A stretch of 64,000 bases of DNA. Source: Hydra vulgaris. Lineage: Eukaryota > Cnidaria > Hydrozoa > Anthoathecata > Hydridae. Positions 26,280 to 38,578 of this stretch are shown here, piece after piece (the first letter of the stretch is position 1; the number at the start of each line of letters is the position of its first letter). Made by a program: the position numbers and the translations under genes. The notes beneath the pieces were generated by a model that had not been told where the DNA came from, did no database searches, and was given only the letters and a program-made list of their open reading frames with translations. The stretch spans positions 49,152,001-49,216,000 of the forward strand of contig NC_088934.1 in the NCBI RefSeq assembly GCF_038396675.1, read 5' to 3'.

Positions 26280-26470
26280 TATATATAAGTTTTTATTCTT
26301 CACCTTGTATTTTTCAGAAACAATATTTTATTGTAAATTTACTAAAGGCACGTCGGCTTTAAATGTTATTAAATGTTATTGTAAATTATGTTATTGAGTT
26401 TTATTCTTCACGTATTTTTCAGAAAAAATATTTTATTGTAAATTTACTAAAGCCATGTGGGCTTTAAATG
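26280..26470. repeat. ~105-bp tandem duplication
   Basis: TTATTCTTCAC, GTATTTTTCAGAAA, ATATTTTATTGTAAATTTAC and GGCTTTAAATG occur in the same order twice (about 26290-26370 and 26400-26470). They lie immediately 5' of the LINE 3' tail. Confidence 0.75.
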
Positions 26471-26645
26471 CTATTGTAAAGGGGCTCTATAAAAAGATTG
26501 TGGTGACACCAGTCATCCGTATCTTCTTTGAGCCCCTGTCTGTTTTATATATATTCTTTGTGTAACGTAAAAGTTTCATTGTAATTTTATTATTTTATTT
26601 TTATATAAACAGCGAAGAAAAAAAAAAAAAAAAAAAAAAAAAAAC
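26471..26645 (+). pseudogene. LINE 3' UTR with poly-A tail
   Basis: GGGGCTC (26481-26487) pairs with GAGCCCC (26530-26536). It is followed by about 80 bp of A+T-rich sequence and a run of about 30 A at 26614-26644. The stem-loop and its flanks match the minus-strand LINE tail at 20735-20790, so this is the 3' end of a retrotransposed copy. Confidence 0.65.
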
Positions 26646-27039
26646 TTAGAATCTCAAGTTACAAGTTTTTTTAACAAGGTGTTGTAAGCGAAGAAAAAGC
26701 TCTAACAGATTCTGAAACTGGATTCTGAAACAGATTTTGAAATTGGATATTCTTTTACAACTTTTGCATTATTACACATTATAATTATTAAGTAAAAAAA
26801 AATCTTTAAGAAATCCTTCAACTGGAATCAACATATTCTATTTAAATTTTTTCAATGTTATACTGTTCGTGAAAAAACCAAAAGCAAAAGTGTTCCTAAA
26901 TAATATGTAAATATAAAGAATATTTTTTTGATTTAACTTTTTTGCCATAATCCATAAAAGAAATCAAAAGTGTTGTAAACCAGTGCATCACCTGCTGTAA
27001 GCTTAAACCTTGATTTTACAAACCATTAGTACCCACAAA

Positions 27040-27260
27040 TAAAGTATGGGGCAGTACCCACAAATCTAAACTAGAACTACTTTACTTACGTCAAAAACAC
27101 GCTTCAAGACTAGTATACAACAAAAACAAATTTACTCATGCTCAACCCTTACTGGAAAAAATGAACGTACTAAATATATTTCAAATAAATATTTTTCAAA
27201 ATATACTTTTCATGTTTAAATATTAACTAAGTCTAGTTCCAGAACATTTTACATTGATAT
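27040..27260 (+). pseudogene. LINE reverse transcriptase C-terminal fragment
   Basis: An open reading SKLELLYLRQKHASRLVYN then KFTHAQPLLEKMNVLNIFQ and INIFQNILFMFKY matches the thumb/C-terminal region of Jockey/CR1-type RT (KLxxLxxxQKxAxRxI...HxxPLxxxxxxLxxxQ). Neither the catalytic palm motifs nor the endonuclease are present nearby. Confidence 0.75.
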
Positions 27261-27420
27261 ATATTTTTATTTACTTCGTATATTTCGAACTTTATATTTA
27301 TGATTTATATTTGTATATCTTTACCGCCAATCTGTGATTTGTAGTATATTTGTGAAACTTGTAAATACTATGTAGTTGTAGAATAAAATGTATAAAAAAA
27401 ATAAAAAATAGAAATAAAAA

Positions 27421-27745
27421 AGAAGCCGAACTAATAGAAGCTAAATCGCAGTATGCGCACATTAAATTTCCATGCGGAATAGAATCTACTGTATCTATAA
27501 AAGATATAGCACCAATAGAAGATAGTAATACCTACCCATTCAGATAATGAAAATACTGATACAAATAATATCAATCACTCAGAGTATACTTCATGACTAG
27601 ACAAATCTCTAGTTACAGGCAGAGATACCTTACTTGATCCGGAATCGGAAACTTTAACGCAATTGAATATGCAATCTAGCTATCTTCCTAAACGATCGCA
27701 ATAAACTGGATAGCGCCCTATAGGTACGATTAAAGGAAAAATTTC
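27421..27745 (+). pseudogene. Possible LTR-retrotransposon pol C-terminal fragment
   Basis: A frame gives EAELIEAKSQYAHIKFPCGI and, after a shift, NTDTNNINHSEYTS then LLDPESETLTQLNMQSSYLP and KRSQ with stops. A late YLPxRSQRxRxxPxRY-like motif is common after the integrase domain of Ty3/Gypsy-type elements. The similarity is weak and I found no protease, RT, integrase core or LTR. Confidence 0.28.
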
Positions 27746-27964
27746 ATAGTTACTTATAATTATACTTTGTATATATATGTCCCTTAGGGAATTACGATTA
27801 GTTAATATTAAAATTTTGCTATTGTATAATTTACATATGATACAGAAAACCTTAGATATTAAGATTTATTATTTCAATAAGATTTATTCAATTACATAAT
27901 TTGGAAAGTTGAGAGTGATGTATATTTGAATTTTACAAATTCAAAACCGAAAAAAATTGTTTTT

Positions 27965-28460
27965 GACATTTGCCGACTAAAAGTTTCAAATCGCTAACTA
28001 AAGGTTCCAATTTGTCAACTAAAGGTCCGAAATTGCCGACCGACTAATATTTTAACAAACTTTTTTTTTCGGGGGTTGATACACTCCCTTTACCAAATAA
28101 CTTCTTTCGGTCCGGAATTTATACGCTTTATTCAAGTGAGTTAAAATTGCATCATTGCAAAGTAATTTTTTAAAATAAGTTCCGAATCCCGAGAGTTCCA
28201 AGTTTTTGTATTTAAGTAGAAAGTTTCATGTTTATACGTTAAATAAATTCTATGCTAGGCCGTCTCTAGGGGAAAAACGTAGCAATGAATAACCCCTTAC
28301 GAAAAATTATTCAAAAATTATTTTGCCAATTTGGACGTGTCGTCGGCAAGAACCCTTAGTCGGCAGTCAGCAAATGTCATCCTTCAAGGACCTCATTTTG
28401 TTGCTAGTTGGTAAAAAAACAGATTCTTTGTCCCCCCTCCTTTAAGATTTCTTTAAGACG
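27965..28460. mobile_element. Nested short non-autonomous DNA elements
   Basis: GACATTTGCCGACT at 27965 faces a complementary AGTCGGCAGTCAGCAAATGTC-type end at 28361-28381, giving inverted termini about 415 bp apart. Inside are tandem GCCGACTAAAGGTTC-like units (27972-28045) and a second pair of motifs, GGCCGTCTCTAGGGG near 28259 and AAGACGGCC near 28456. Related pieces recur at 36068-36180 and 38698-38760, so these are repeat-family copies. Boundaries are approximate. Confidence 0.45.
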
Positions 28461-29024
28461 GCCCTGAAACTACTTCCACAGTTCAAGCACACATTTGTAA
28501 GTTTATATTTTTACATTATTGGGTTAACCTGCAATTATTTGAATAAACAACTTTTATTTTAAAAGTTTATCGTAAAAAGGTTGTTTTTACTTGCTAATAA
28601 TGAACAAAGAAAATAAAGAAAACAATCAAGAAAACAAAAGAAAACAAACAAAAAAATAAACAAACAAAAAAAAGGAAATCAAGTTTTTTTAGAAAAAAAA
28701 AACACAAAATAAAGAAGTCAAATATATAAAAAAAGAAAAAAATTTATTTATTTAATATACAATTTTTATTTAATACAAAACTATTTGTTACCAAGGAAAC
28801 TTCATTTGATGTTGTGTATGTGTGTGTTTTTAACATTATTACTGTTGTGGGAAGGTGTTGTACCTAAATGTGTGGTATGCTAAATTATATATAATTTAAC
28901 TTAAAAATATTATTTAAAACTAATATTTTTATAATTATATAATTACAGAAATATGTTTACTATTTGAGATACAATATTATTATTTTACACTATTATTTTG
29001 GTTAAATGTTCCACATTTTTCAAT
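28461..29024. other. Non-coding stretch downstream of the ammonium transporter
   Basis: An A-rich low-complexity part (28596-28760, AAAGAAAA/AAACAAAC units) is followed by A+T-rich sequence that would contain the 3' UTR of the ammonium transporter on the minus strand. No AATAAA is evident immediately after its stop codon. Confidence 0.45.
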
Positions 29025-29309
29025 TTATAAATAGGTGTCTTTAAGTTGAGAAAAACTTCCAGTTGAAATAATAGGTTCTTTCTTTTTTGATGAAAAGTTT
29101 TCTTGAAAGCTTTTTACTTTTTTAGATGAACTTACAGAATGTATTGTTGCTGTAGAAAATATATTTATTTGACCTGATGAGCCAACTTCAATTGCGTTTT
29201 TGGAAACATAATCAGGTTCATTGCAATCGTTAAGTTCTATCTTATCAACTCCGATTTTCTCTTCGTCAATAGACATTCTTACACCGATTGTTCTTTTAAC
29301 TATCCAAAA
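29025..29309 (-). CDS. Ammonium transporter, last exon (C-terminal cytoplasmic tail)
   Basis: The exon begins after TTTTTAG with FWIVKRTIGVRMSIDEEKIG and runs 94 residues to a TAA stop. The segment KRTIGVRMSIDEEKIGVDKI matches the conserved juxtamembrane start of the AMT C-terminal domain (typically G-x-R-V-S-x-E-x-E-x-x-G-x-D). The rest is a low-complexity Ser/Lys-rich tail with no known domain. Phase 0 joins it exactly to the preceding exon (...LNAIS). The tail lies in the cytoplasm, where it governs gating and trimer cross-talk in the family. Confidence 0.85.
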   Translation of the reverse strand, partial: FWIVKRTIGVRMSIDEEKIGVDKIELNDCNEPDYVSKNAIEVGSSGQINIFSTATIHSVSSSKKVKSFQENFSSKKKEPIISTGSFSQLKDTYL

Positions 29310-29699
29310 CTAAAAACAAAAACATAGAAATATTTTCTCTAATCAAGATATGCCAATAAGTTGTACCTCGCATTTTTTGTGTTTTTAAAGTTTGTTCTAT
29401 AAAGTGTTCAAAACAGTGTAATCTTTGATTTGGCAAAAAGATTTTTAGTGATTCAAAAGCATATTGAAAATAAAAAGTATTCAAAAGGATCTTAAAGAAA
29501 TAATAGTTTTGATGTATAATGCTCAAAGTTTGATCGAAATTTGGCTAAAACATTCTTTTTTCAAACTTTGTATATGTTCTCCTGTAAAAATATGTTTTAG
29601 TAAGATACCACCTATTGCGATATGACTACCAAATTACAAAACTTAATATTTTTTTAAAATGCATTAAATAAGTCATTAGCAACAAAAAAAAATTTTTTT

Positions 29700-29815
29700 T
29701 TTGGCTCTAATTTTTTTTTGGGGGGAGGGGGCTCCTTTACTTGTTTGCGCCCGAGGGCAAAAGGCACTTTGGCTCCCGTCTAGTAACGCTACTGTATCTT
29801 TAACACGCACAGTAG
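29700..29815. other. G+C-rich repeat end inside the last AMT intron
   Basis: GGGGGGAGGGGGCTCC then GCGCCCGAGGGCAAAAGGCA and CCCGTCTAGTAACGCTACTG contrasts sharply with the A+T-rich intron. It looks like one end of a short DNA element; no matching second end was found. Confidence 0.35.
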
Positions 29816-30148
29816 TGTTGTTCAGGACAAAGTGTCAAACCTTTGTAACTTTTTCCATTATACTATCAATGCTTCGTCTAAAAAGAATTTTTACAAATTT
29901 GCGGTTTGTGGTTCCGATGTCCATTAGCCTTTGAACATGTAACTCAATTTTTAAGCAATTTGCATTTACCGTTTTTTTAGAATCACAACAATCAAAAATC
30001 ATTAAAAAAAAATTTTTTAACATGTTTCAAGAAACTTTAAGTAATATATAAAAATTATACATACAAATTTAAAAGAATCAAAAATTTAAAAAATATGAAA
30101 GAATTTTATTTAAAACGCTTCTGCTCTCAAAAATGTTGTTTAACTTAC

Positions 30149-30396
30149 AGATATTGCATTTAATCCACCGGACCATATCGTTATCACAAGTATTGCAACA
30201 ATGTTATATGCTAAAAGCCTACCACTCCCTTTTCTGAATACTCCGCCATTGATTGAATTGTCGCCTGGTCCCATGTCTGCAAAAAAACCGGTTGCAATCA
30301 TGGCCCAGAACCCGGCAGCATAATGAACTCCAAATGCTCCAACGGGGTCATCAATTTTCATTAGTTCAACTAATTTAATTGCTATAATAATACAGC
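30149..30396 (-). CDS. Ammonium transporter, penultimate exon
   Basis: The acceptor AAAGTAG precedes GC TGT..., completing a serine codon split in phase 1 with the previous exon. The exon encodes CIIIAIKLVELMKIDDPVGA then FGVHYAAGFWAMIATGFFAD, and ends SGGLNAIS before GTAAGT. KIDDPVGAFxVHxxxGxW is the hallmark of TM10 in the AMT family and contains the second histidine of the conserved pore His pair. The end of the exon covers the last transmembrane helix. Confidence 0.93.
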
Positions 30397-33239
30397 CTAC
30401 TTTAAAAAGAGACTTCTTTACTTCGGGTATAAATTTAAATAATAATAATTTTTTTATGATTACACAGTTATGTACAATAATAAAAAAACTTTAAATATAA
30501 TAATATAATAAAATGACAATGTTATATTTAAATTTATCGTGTCATGCATGTGTTTTACAAAAAACACGTCTTTCACTGCATTTTTTTTTTCTCCATTTGT
30601 TTTACTCAAAACATGTTTTTCACTACATATTTAACGCATATAATTTTTAGCAGTTGGCAGCGCCTGAAAAATAAATTTTTAATTTTTCCAAGCGTTACAA
30701 TTAGTGATTGGAAACTTAGTTTTTAAAAAAACAAATAACCGGTTTCATAATCTAAAGAACAGGTTTTATTAATTTAAAATAACATTTTATATAATAACTT
30801 TTATATCTATTAATATTGGTCAAGAACTTTTGAAATTTATACCCTTAATTTGTTGATTTTATATCATATTTTTCCTTTTGCTTGGCAATTTGGTTTTACG
30901 AAGGCGAAAGATTTTTGCATTCCCCATACCTTATACTTTTGATTACTTGTAATATATTGTACTTGCCTGTAAGAAATTTTCTAAAACTCTTGTTACATAT
31001 AGAAAGATAAAAACATTTTAAATGAAATAATGTGAAAAACCAAATTTAGAATTTATTCCGAATATACAATCACAAGCTCCAAAAAATAGTGAATAAAATG
31101 AATAGACTTTGCTACAAACTGTGGATATGCTACTACTATACGTATACTATACAACCACATACATCATGTAGCGTTAATATTGCTAGTTTAATAAATGAAG
31201 TATATTCATATCATACAGATAAATACCAAGAAACTTAGCGTTTATAATGTTAGTTTATTAACCCTAACTGATGGGGGGTGACTGAAGGGGACTGACATGT
31301 AATGTTTGTTGCCATTTTTATATTCAGAAATAATAGAAAAAGCTGAAAAAAATATATATAATAAGAAAACAAAAGAAATATATAAAATATAAACAAAAAT
31401 ATATATATAACAAGAAAATATGAGCATACGAATGTGTATTTTTGCTGAAGATGCTATAGAAAATATTCTTTATTTCGTTGAGAATTCTGATGATGAATTG
31501 TCTTGTTTGCGAAGGAATCTGAATAATATTAACTTTAGTTTTTTGTCATTTTGCAAGTTCTTATATTTGATTGTTATACTTTTATTTTATTTTTTGATGG
31601 AATTTTTCAGAATATGTTTTACAACAATCTTAGCAAATTATTTAAAAGTTTTTTGTATTCTTTAGTTTATTTAGCTTATGAGAACAATATTTGCATATAA
31701 CATAAGCACACGTTTTATTTTTAGCAGTTAGAGCGGTCTAGAAGTTACCTGCTAATTTTCTGTCAAATTGTTCAAAACTTCTAAAGGCTTATCTAGCCAT
31801 GTGACTTATCTAAATAAATGGCTAAATATGATTTAATTTAGGTTACTTGTTTCCAAGCTTCAAAAACTTTTGAAAATAAGCGGATTTGGTTTAAAATATA
31901 TAATATCCAAAATCCAATAAAAATATTTTTTCTGAACTGAGCTGAAAAACTGTCAAAGCAGAATTTGTTGATCCTACTAGCTACTTGATATTACAATAAA
32001 AAATTTTGAAAATGACATCATGCTGAAAGTATGAGAAACAGTGTTGGTTAACATAAAGATATAAACACAAAGAAAGTAGAAGATCGTTTAAAATAACTTA
32101 AAAAAATCAAATTGTAAAGATTGAAAAGAAGCGAGTAAAATTCAAGAATTCAGCAGTTAATTTTAGGTAAAGGTACTATACGTTATAAAATAAAACTTCA
32201 TACACATTTTTTTTTTTAGTTTTGTTTTATTTTCATTCTATTTTTTATTATTTTTTTACTTCCTTTTTTTAGAAACATATAATAAACTACTTCTGACAAC
32301 AGGTGAAACAATGATGATGAAAACAGAAAAAAACTCACTCTAACTCTGAATGGAATTGAAATTATGGTTATCGTGATAAAAGATTAAATTTAAAAAAGCG
32401 AGGTAAAAATGTTTAAAAACCATAAAGTTCAATTATTAAGAATTCTGATCCATAAAATTAACCACTGCGCCAAGGCTGCACTTCAATGCCCTCGACAGTT
32501 TAATATTGACTATATGTAGCTATACCTAATTTTGTTTTTAAAGCTGGAGGTGTACCCTTGAAAATGCTCTACTGTCTAGATTACAGCTTCACCAAAAAAG
32601 ATTTAAGTAAATTGAACATGAAGGAGGCTTTTAGAAAAATGAAAACATGAATTATCTGAAGGAAAAGTCTTATTATTGATTTTATTTGACAGTAAGCTTG
32701 TAGATCTGCCCTGTCAATCTTGTAATCCCGTGAAAGAATTGCCACTACCGTATCAGATAATACAAAAAAAAAAAGGAAAGAAGAAACGAGAGATAAGGAA
32801 AAGTACTTGTTAAATATTGCTCTAGAACTGAGAATATTAAACCAACTATTCGAGCGTGACGTTCAAGAAGATTTTTAAAACCAAAGGTTGTCTATACTAA
32901 ATCTACTGTATACTCATCAGCATTTAATGTTTTCCATTCTGAGGCCTTTCATTGTTGTATGCATACTTTATATTTTGTCACCAATTTTTTGTTTTATAAG
33001 TTTTTTGTTTGGTGATACATTTGTTGTATATCTTTTATATTTGGTGATATATTTGTTGTATATCATGTTAGTAATTAAAAAATAATTTTTTTTAAATTAT
33101 TGTAAGTACCAACTCGAATGGTAAGTATCAAAAATTATATCATATTTAATTATATTATTTATTTATATTAATTTAAACTATATATTTATATTAATAAACT
33201 TTCCAGCATTGACCAGCATTGAAAATATAAAATCTTAAA
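30397..33239. other. Intron sequence of the ammonium transporter, mostly featureless
   Basis: No host exon or well-defined element is supported. The frame at 31420-31530 (MCIFAEDAIENILYFVENSD, then DELSCLRRNLN) resembles the acidic N-terminus of piggyBac-type transposases, but no catalytic domain follows, so this is only a possibility. GTGATACATTTGTTGTATAT is repeated in tandem around 33011-33065. Confidence 0.4.
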
Positions 33240-33335
33240 GAAGCTACACATCTCATTCGATCGGACTTCGTGTACGAGCAATTGCATTATGGCAAGATGG
33301 CCAAAGCCAAAGATCAACAGCTAAAACGCTATGTA

Positions 33336-34339
33336 ACGAGTAATGCGGAAGTTATCGGACAAAATAAAAACGTCAATAACTTATTTATAAATAAAAAAAC
33401 AAACTACTATTATATTTTTTTTAAATAAAGCATTTATCTTTTAATAAAAATATATTTTTTTTTATATGAAAAAACACCACCATCTACAATTGATCTCAAT
33501 TTTGCTCTGACGCCTTTCATATGCGACTGTAAAAAGTTTAAATCAATTTCTTGTAGTTTTAGTTTAATGCGATCAATCAAAACTTGCTCTGTTGAAGCTT
33601 GCCAATCTCCCTCGTAAACCTTTTGTGCCAAATGTCCCCAAAAATTTTCAATTGGTTGTGCTTGAGGCACATTTGGGGGATTGGATTCTTTATCAACGTA
33701 ATAGACATATTGGTCGATCCAATTTAGAGAATCTTTAGAAAAATGAGAACTTGCTAAATCTGGCCAAAATAAATAGTTAAAGTCTCCATGACACTTGTGA
33801 ATAAATGGAAGAAGTCGTTTTTCTAAACATTCATTAATATAGATTGATGAATTGATCGCTACAGCCTTGGAAGTGCGAAACAATGGCTCGGACATACCAC
33901 GGTCAGATATGGCTATCCACATTTTTTAATTTTTTTGGAAATTTCTCTTTTCCTATAAAACGGCTAATTAATTAAGTTAATTCGGCTTTCTTTTCTCTAG
34001 TCCAGGATGTCGGACGATTAGGGTGCTTTCTATCAGAAAACGATCGAACAGATTCAAGTCTTTTTAGGTTATCATATATTGTACTTCGAGCAAATCCTTC
34101 CTTTTCAAAATGACTTACGATTTTTTTTTTATATTAGGTTTATTTACAAAAAACATTTTTAGTCGCTTTCGAAAAGATTCTCGTTCAGCTGCATTTAACC
34201 TCATTTTAAATAATTGTGTTTCAAATAATAAAGTTTATATTTCATAGAACGTTTATGCCTACGCATAAAACCACAAAAACTAATTATTATGCTCAAATAA
34301 TGAAATTAGGATTTGTCCGATAACTTTCGCATCACCCTT
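33336..34339 (-). mobile_element. 1.0-kb mariner-like element inserted in the Tc1 copy
   Basis: The inverted ends ACGAGTAATGCGGAAGTTAT (left) and AAGGGTGATGCGAAAGTTAT (right, complement), both continuing CGGACAAA, are flanked by TA on each side (33334-33335 and 34340-34341). Joining the flanks restores the Tc1 helix-turn-helix reading, which confirms the exact insertion point. Confidence 0.9.
33434..34208 (-). pseudogene. Internally deleted IS630/mariner-type transposase
   Basis: The N-terminal part (about 34202-33940, broken by a frameshift in a poly-A run) reads MRLNAAERESFRKRLKMFFV, IVSHFEKEGFARSTIYDNLK and RKHPNRPTSWTREKKAEL, a helix-turn-helix region. The open frame 33922-33434 (162 codons) gives MWIAISDRGM, YLFWPDLASSHFSKDSL with the second catalytic Asp (D55) and PQAQPIENFWGHLA with the Glu (E92), 36 residues between. 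The segment with the first Asp is missing, so the enzyme is dead although the ends are intact. Confidence 0.8.
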
Positions 34340-35553
34340 TATATTGCCTGCAACCGTTCAATCCATTGAGGAAAAGTTTACAAAAAGTTGGAAACCTTGA
34401 AAATCAACCTGTAGGAGAACGCAAACGAAAGACTACGGCGAGTCAAATCGATCTTTGATCAAAAGATTCGAAATCAATCCAAGATCTTTAACAACAGCAT
34501 CAGCAAAAGAGTTGGAGGAGAGTTTTGGATTGTCTCTCACACCGCAAATAATTAGAAATTGCTTGCATGAAGCGAATTTACATGGACGAACACCACGCAA
34601 CAGGCCGTATATAAGCCCAATCAATAGAAAGAAGCGGCTCGAATGGGCAAAAAAGTACGTGGATAAGCCAAAAGAGTTCTGGGACTCAGTCATTTGGTCT
34701 GTCGAGTCGAAATTCAATTTATTTGGCTTTGATGGAGCTGTAAAGATATGGAGAAAGCCAGGAGAAGAGCTTCAATTGAAGTGTTTGAATCCCACAGTTA
34801 AACACGGTGGCGGTAATATTATGGTCTGGGGACGTATGGCAGCGAGCGGAGTCGGGAAATTGGCGTTTATTAATCAGAGAATGGATCAATATTTATATAA
34901 ATCAGTTCTGCAAGATAATTTAAGTTTATCTGCAGAAATTGTCGGGTTGAAAGATAATTTTATTATTCAACACGACAATGATCCTATGCATACGGCTCGT
35001 TCGGTCGTCAAATATTTAAAAGTTTCAGGGTTCAAAATGCTCGAATGGGTTGCTCAATCACCAGACTTAAACCCAATCGAGCATCTTTGGGATCACGTCG
35101 AGAAAAAATTAAAAGATCGGCGAATTTCGAAGAAAGCCGATCTGAAAAACTTAATTTCGAGTTTTTGGTCGAAAATCGGGTCAGATATTACCAGAAACTT
35201 GGTAATTCATTAAACGTTGTTTAGCCATCATTCAATCAAATGGTGAACCTACGCGTTATTAATTTTATATTAATTTTCTTTATTTTTAATCTAATTTAAT
35301 TTTTTAAATTGATTAAAAATAAAGATATATATGCATGTTTAATTTTTTTGCCTTGGTTTTTTGATTTTTTATTTCTTTTGTAATTTTTCGTAACTTATAT
35401 TATTATTTTGTAATTTTTTAGTTCCTTTTTCGATAAATTCATATATAAATTTTAATTATTTAATATAAAAATCATAAATTTTAACTTAATTTAGTTTAAA
35501 TTCAGTTTTAAAAAGTTTTTACTATGGTGCATGATTAATTTTTTTGCTCACTG

Positions 35554-36200
<647 letters not shown>

Positions 36201-36306
36201 CCCCTACATAACACTTACTTGTGCCAGCCCTGTGTGTGTGCATAAGTATGTAGTTTTCTAACCAATATTTGAAAATTAAATATTATTAAAAGGTATTCTA
36301 ACTCAC

Positions 36307-36546
36307 TTCCGTTTGCAATAAGCCCACCACAAAAACCTATAAATAAACCTTCCCACGGTCTTATAACATCACTGCAAGCTGTGATAGAAACCACTCCAGC
36401 TAACAGACCTGATGAGAGTTCTGTAATGTCAATTATGTACTTCCTTTTTTTTCTTAATGATATTGAAAAAACAATTCCAGATATTCCACCAGCTATTGCG
36501 CCATTCATGGTTACTACAGCAACCCTGCTAGCCACCTTCCAACTAC
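36307..36546 (-). CDS. Ammonium transporter, internal exon
   Basis: The acceptor TTTTTTAG and donor GTGAGT frame a 240-bp exon, phase 1 at both ends. It reads (G)SWKVASRVAVVTMNGAIAGG, KRKYIIDITELSSGLLAGVV, SITACSDVIRPWEGLFIGF and CGGLIANGS. The blocks WKxAxRAxVxT, NGxLAGLVxITAxxxxxxPWxA and IGxxGG are typical of AMT helices 7 to 9. Introns on both sides are multi-kilobase and filled with transposons. Confidence 0.92.
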
Positions 36547-37867
36547 CTAAAAAACTTTAAAAAGTCAATACGAAATAATTACTTCAAGGTTAAACGTTTT
36601 GAAAATATTTAAAACCATGTCATGGTTGTTGTTGATATTTTTGTTGTTGTTGCTCTTGTTTTTGTTTATTTATATGTAGTTGTTGTTGTTACTTATGCTG
36701 TTGTTTTGACAGCTCAAAAAAGCCTAATTTTTAAAATAGAAACTAGCTTAAAAGAATTGGGTTTTCCCTGTAAATGACCATGAAGACTTCTTTGAGCACT
36801 TTAAAAATTAGGCAGAAAAGAATATTGGAATTTTTAAAATGAGTTCCTAAGTTAAAGCAAGTAAAAGTATTTAGAAATCAATAAATTTTATTTATGTTTT
36901 TATATATTTTTTTATTTATCTTTGTTTTATTGTTTTTATGGTATATTTTGTTTTAAAATTGGTATGGCACAACTTTTGTTTTGGATTTCAGCATTTTATA
37001 TTATAAAAAGTATACATATTATTATTATAAATATAAAAATATATTATTATAAAAATGCCATTTTTGATTGATTTCTCTTTATTAAATATCTAAGTCTTAA
37101 AAACATACTTTTTGTTCTATACATTTGTTTCGTATATTCTGAAGTTTATTTGGCTTTTTGAACAAACAAAAAATGAATATTTTTTCAAAAATTATTTAAA
37201 GTTGTTTAGATATAAAGTTGCAACAACAAAAAAAAAGGTTCTTTTTGAAAAGAAATTTTTAATAATATAAGCTTAAATATTTAAAAAAATGGTTTTTGAC
37301 ATCATAAAATATTTATCTATTTTTTACTCCATATTTCTTTCTAGAGTGAATAATGGATAAGATACAGCTTAAAATTCAACATACAGCTATTTAAAAATTA
37401 TTATTCTTAAAAAAACGTCGGAGTTATCCTGGGGATAAACAAGACTTTATAAAGTCTTATGAGAAAGTGAAAAATAAAATCCTAGTATTATCATGATCCA
37501 GTAAAATAACCCTTCATTCCTATTTTTTTTTTTGTTTTGTTTTGTTTTTAAATAAAGTGAACAGCTTTTTATCAAAATTTTGTAAACCTCTGACCTTGCC
37601 ATTAAGGTTTTTTGATGTTTCAAATAAAACTAAACTCAAATTAGATCTATATTTTCTTTTGCAAAGGTTTTTTAATGATTCTTTGGCAAATTGATAAAAT
37701 GCAAATGCGTCATCTTATTCAGTTAAAAATTTCAAAAAGTGCAGGAATTACGCACAAAATAGGAGATATGCTGAATGAAAATTATTGAAAACAATTTTTT
37801 CTTATTCATTTTTATATTAGTTACTGTAACATCGAAAGCTTCAATCTGTTGTAAATAAATAAATCTA
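36547..37867. other. Intron sequence without recognised elements
   Basis: TTGTTGTTG-rich low complexity lies at about 36625-36715. The rest is A+T-rich with no frame or repeat structure that I could classify. Confidence 0.45.
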
Positions 37868-38095
37868 TAAAAATAAATCTAAAAAATTAAAACAGCCAAG
37901 CCGTCTCGTAATAAATGCTTATTAGTTAATTAGTGCCAATCTTCTGCTTATAGGTTTTGAAGAGCTAAATGGTGATGATTTTATTTTATCATTAGTATTT
38001 AGTTCTTCAAAACCTATAAGCAGAGGATTGGCACTAATAAACAGGCATTTATTTTGAAACGGCTTGTTTGTTTTTATTTTTTAGATTTATTTTTA
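37868..38095. mobile_element. 228-bp fold-back MITE
   Basis: The whole element is an imperfect inverted repeat: TAAAAATAAATCTAAAAAAT at the left end complements the right end, and inner blocks AGTGCCAATC and GCTTATAGGTTTTGAAGA pair with GGATTGGCACT and TCTTCAAAACCTATAAGC-type counterparts around a short centre (about 37965-37995). Confidence 0.8.
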
Positions 38096-38578
38096 CACAT
38101 CTTTTTGCTCGTGATAAAAAACTATATGCTCCAAAATAATATAATAGACCTTTTCCATATTATATCTTATAAATATCTTATATATTATGATTAGTTTAAA
38201 AATAAAAATTAATGTATTCTTGTTTAATTAAAATGTAAATCAATAAAAAAATTTAAATGCATTTTATTATTTTTTTCAAACTCTGTCTTGTTTTTAATCT
38301 CCTCTCTTCTCTCTGTAATATGTAAATGATATCAACAAAGTTCCATAAAAAAATCTTTCCTATCTTCTCCGGTCACAAAAAAATTGCAAAAAAATCTAAT
38401 GACACCGATATGAAAACACCATAAAAAATAGTGAAATATTGTCTTATTTCAACTTTTTTTATATAGTTTTTAAGTTATTGTGCCTATTTGCTATAAATTG
38501 TTTTGATTTGAACTTTTATTTAAAACAGAGATTGTGTATTACTATTGCAACGAATAATCGGTATCCATAGTAATCAGT

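Larger units (their letters stand above)
33240..35553 (+). pseudogene. Tc1-like transposon copy, dead and carrying an insertion
   Basis: Outside the insertion at 33336-34339 the sequence reads as a Tc1 transposase. The helix-turn-helix LRVRAIALWQDGQSQRSTAK ends at the insertion (about 33255-33333). After several frameshifts there is a long open frame 34455-35213 with GRTPRNRPYISPINRKKRLE, HGGGNIMVWGRM, HDNDPMHTARSV and SPDLNPIEHLWDHVEKKL. In the first catalytic block the usual WSDESKF is WSVESKF (Val83 of that frame), so the first Asp is lost; the second Asp and the Glu of PIEHLW remain. The right terminus is recognisable as CAGTGAGCAAAAAAATTAAT on the complement, ending at 35553, followed by TA. 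No matching left terminus was found. It lies in an intron of the ammonium transporter. Confidence 0.85.

Noticed and set aside
29835..30023. 62-codon minus frame as an extra exon of the ammonium transporter
   Set aside because: The 30149 and 29309 exons join in frame directly at consensus sites and the peptide has no AMT similarity. It lies within the 839-bp intron.
32280..32900. Possible piggyBac transposase body downstream of an acidic N-terminus-like frame
   Set aside because: No DDD catalytic blocks or TTAA-flanked ends could be found; only the short acidic start at 31420 is suggestive.
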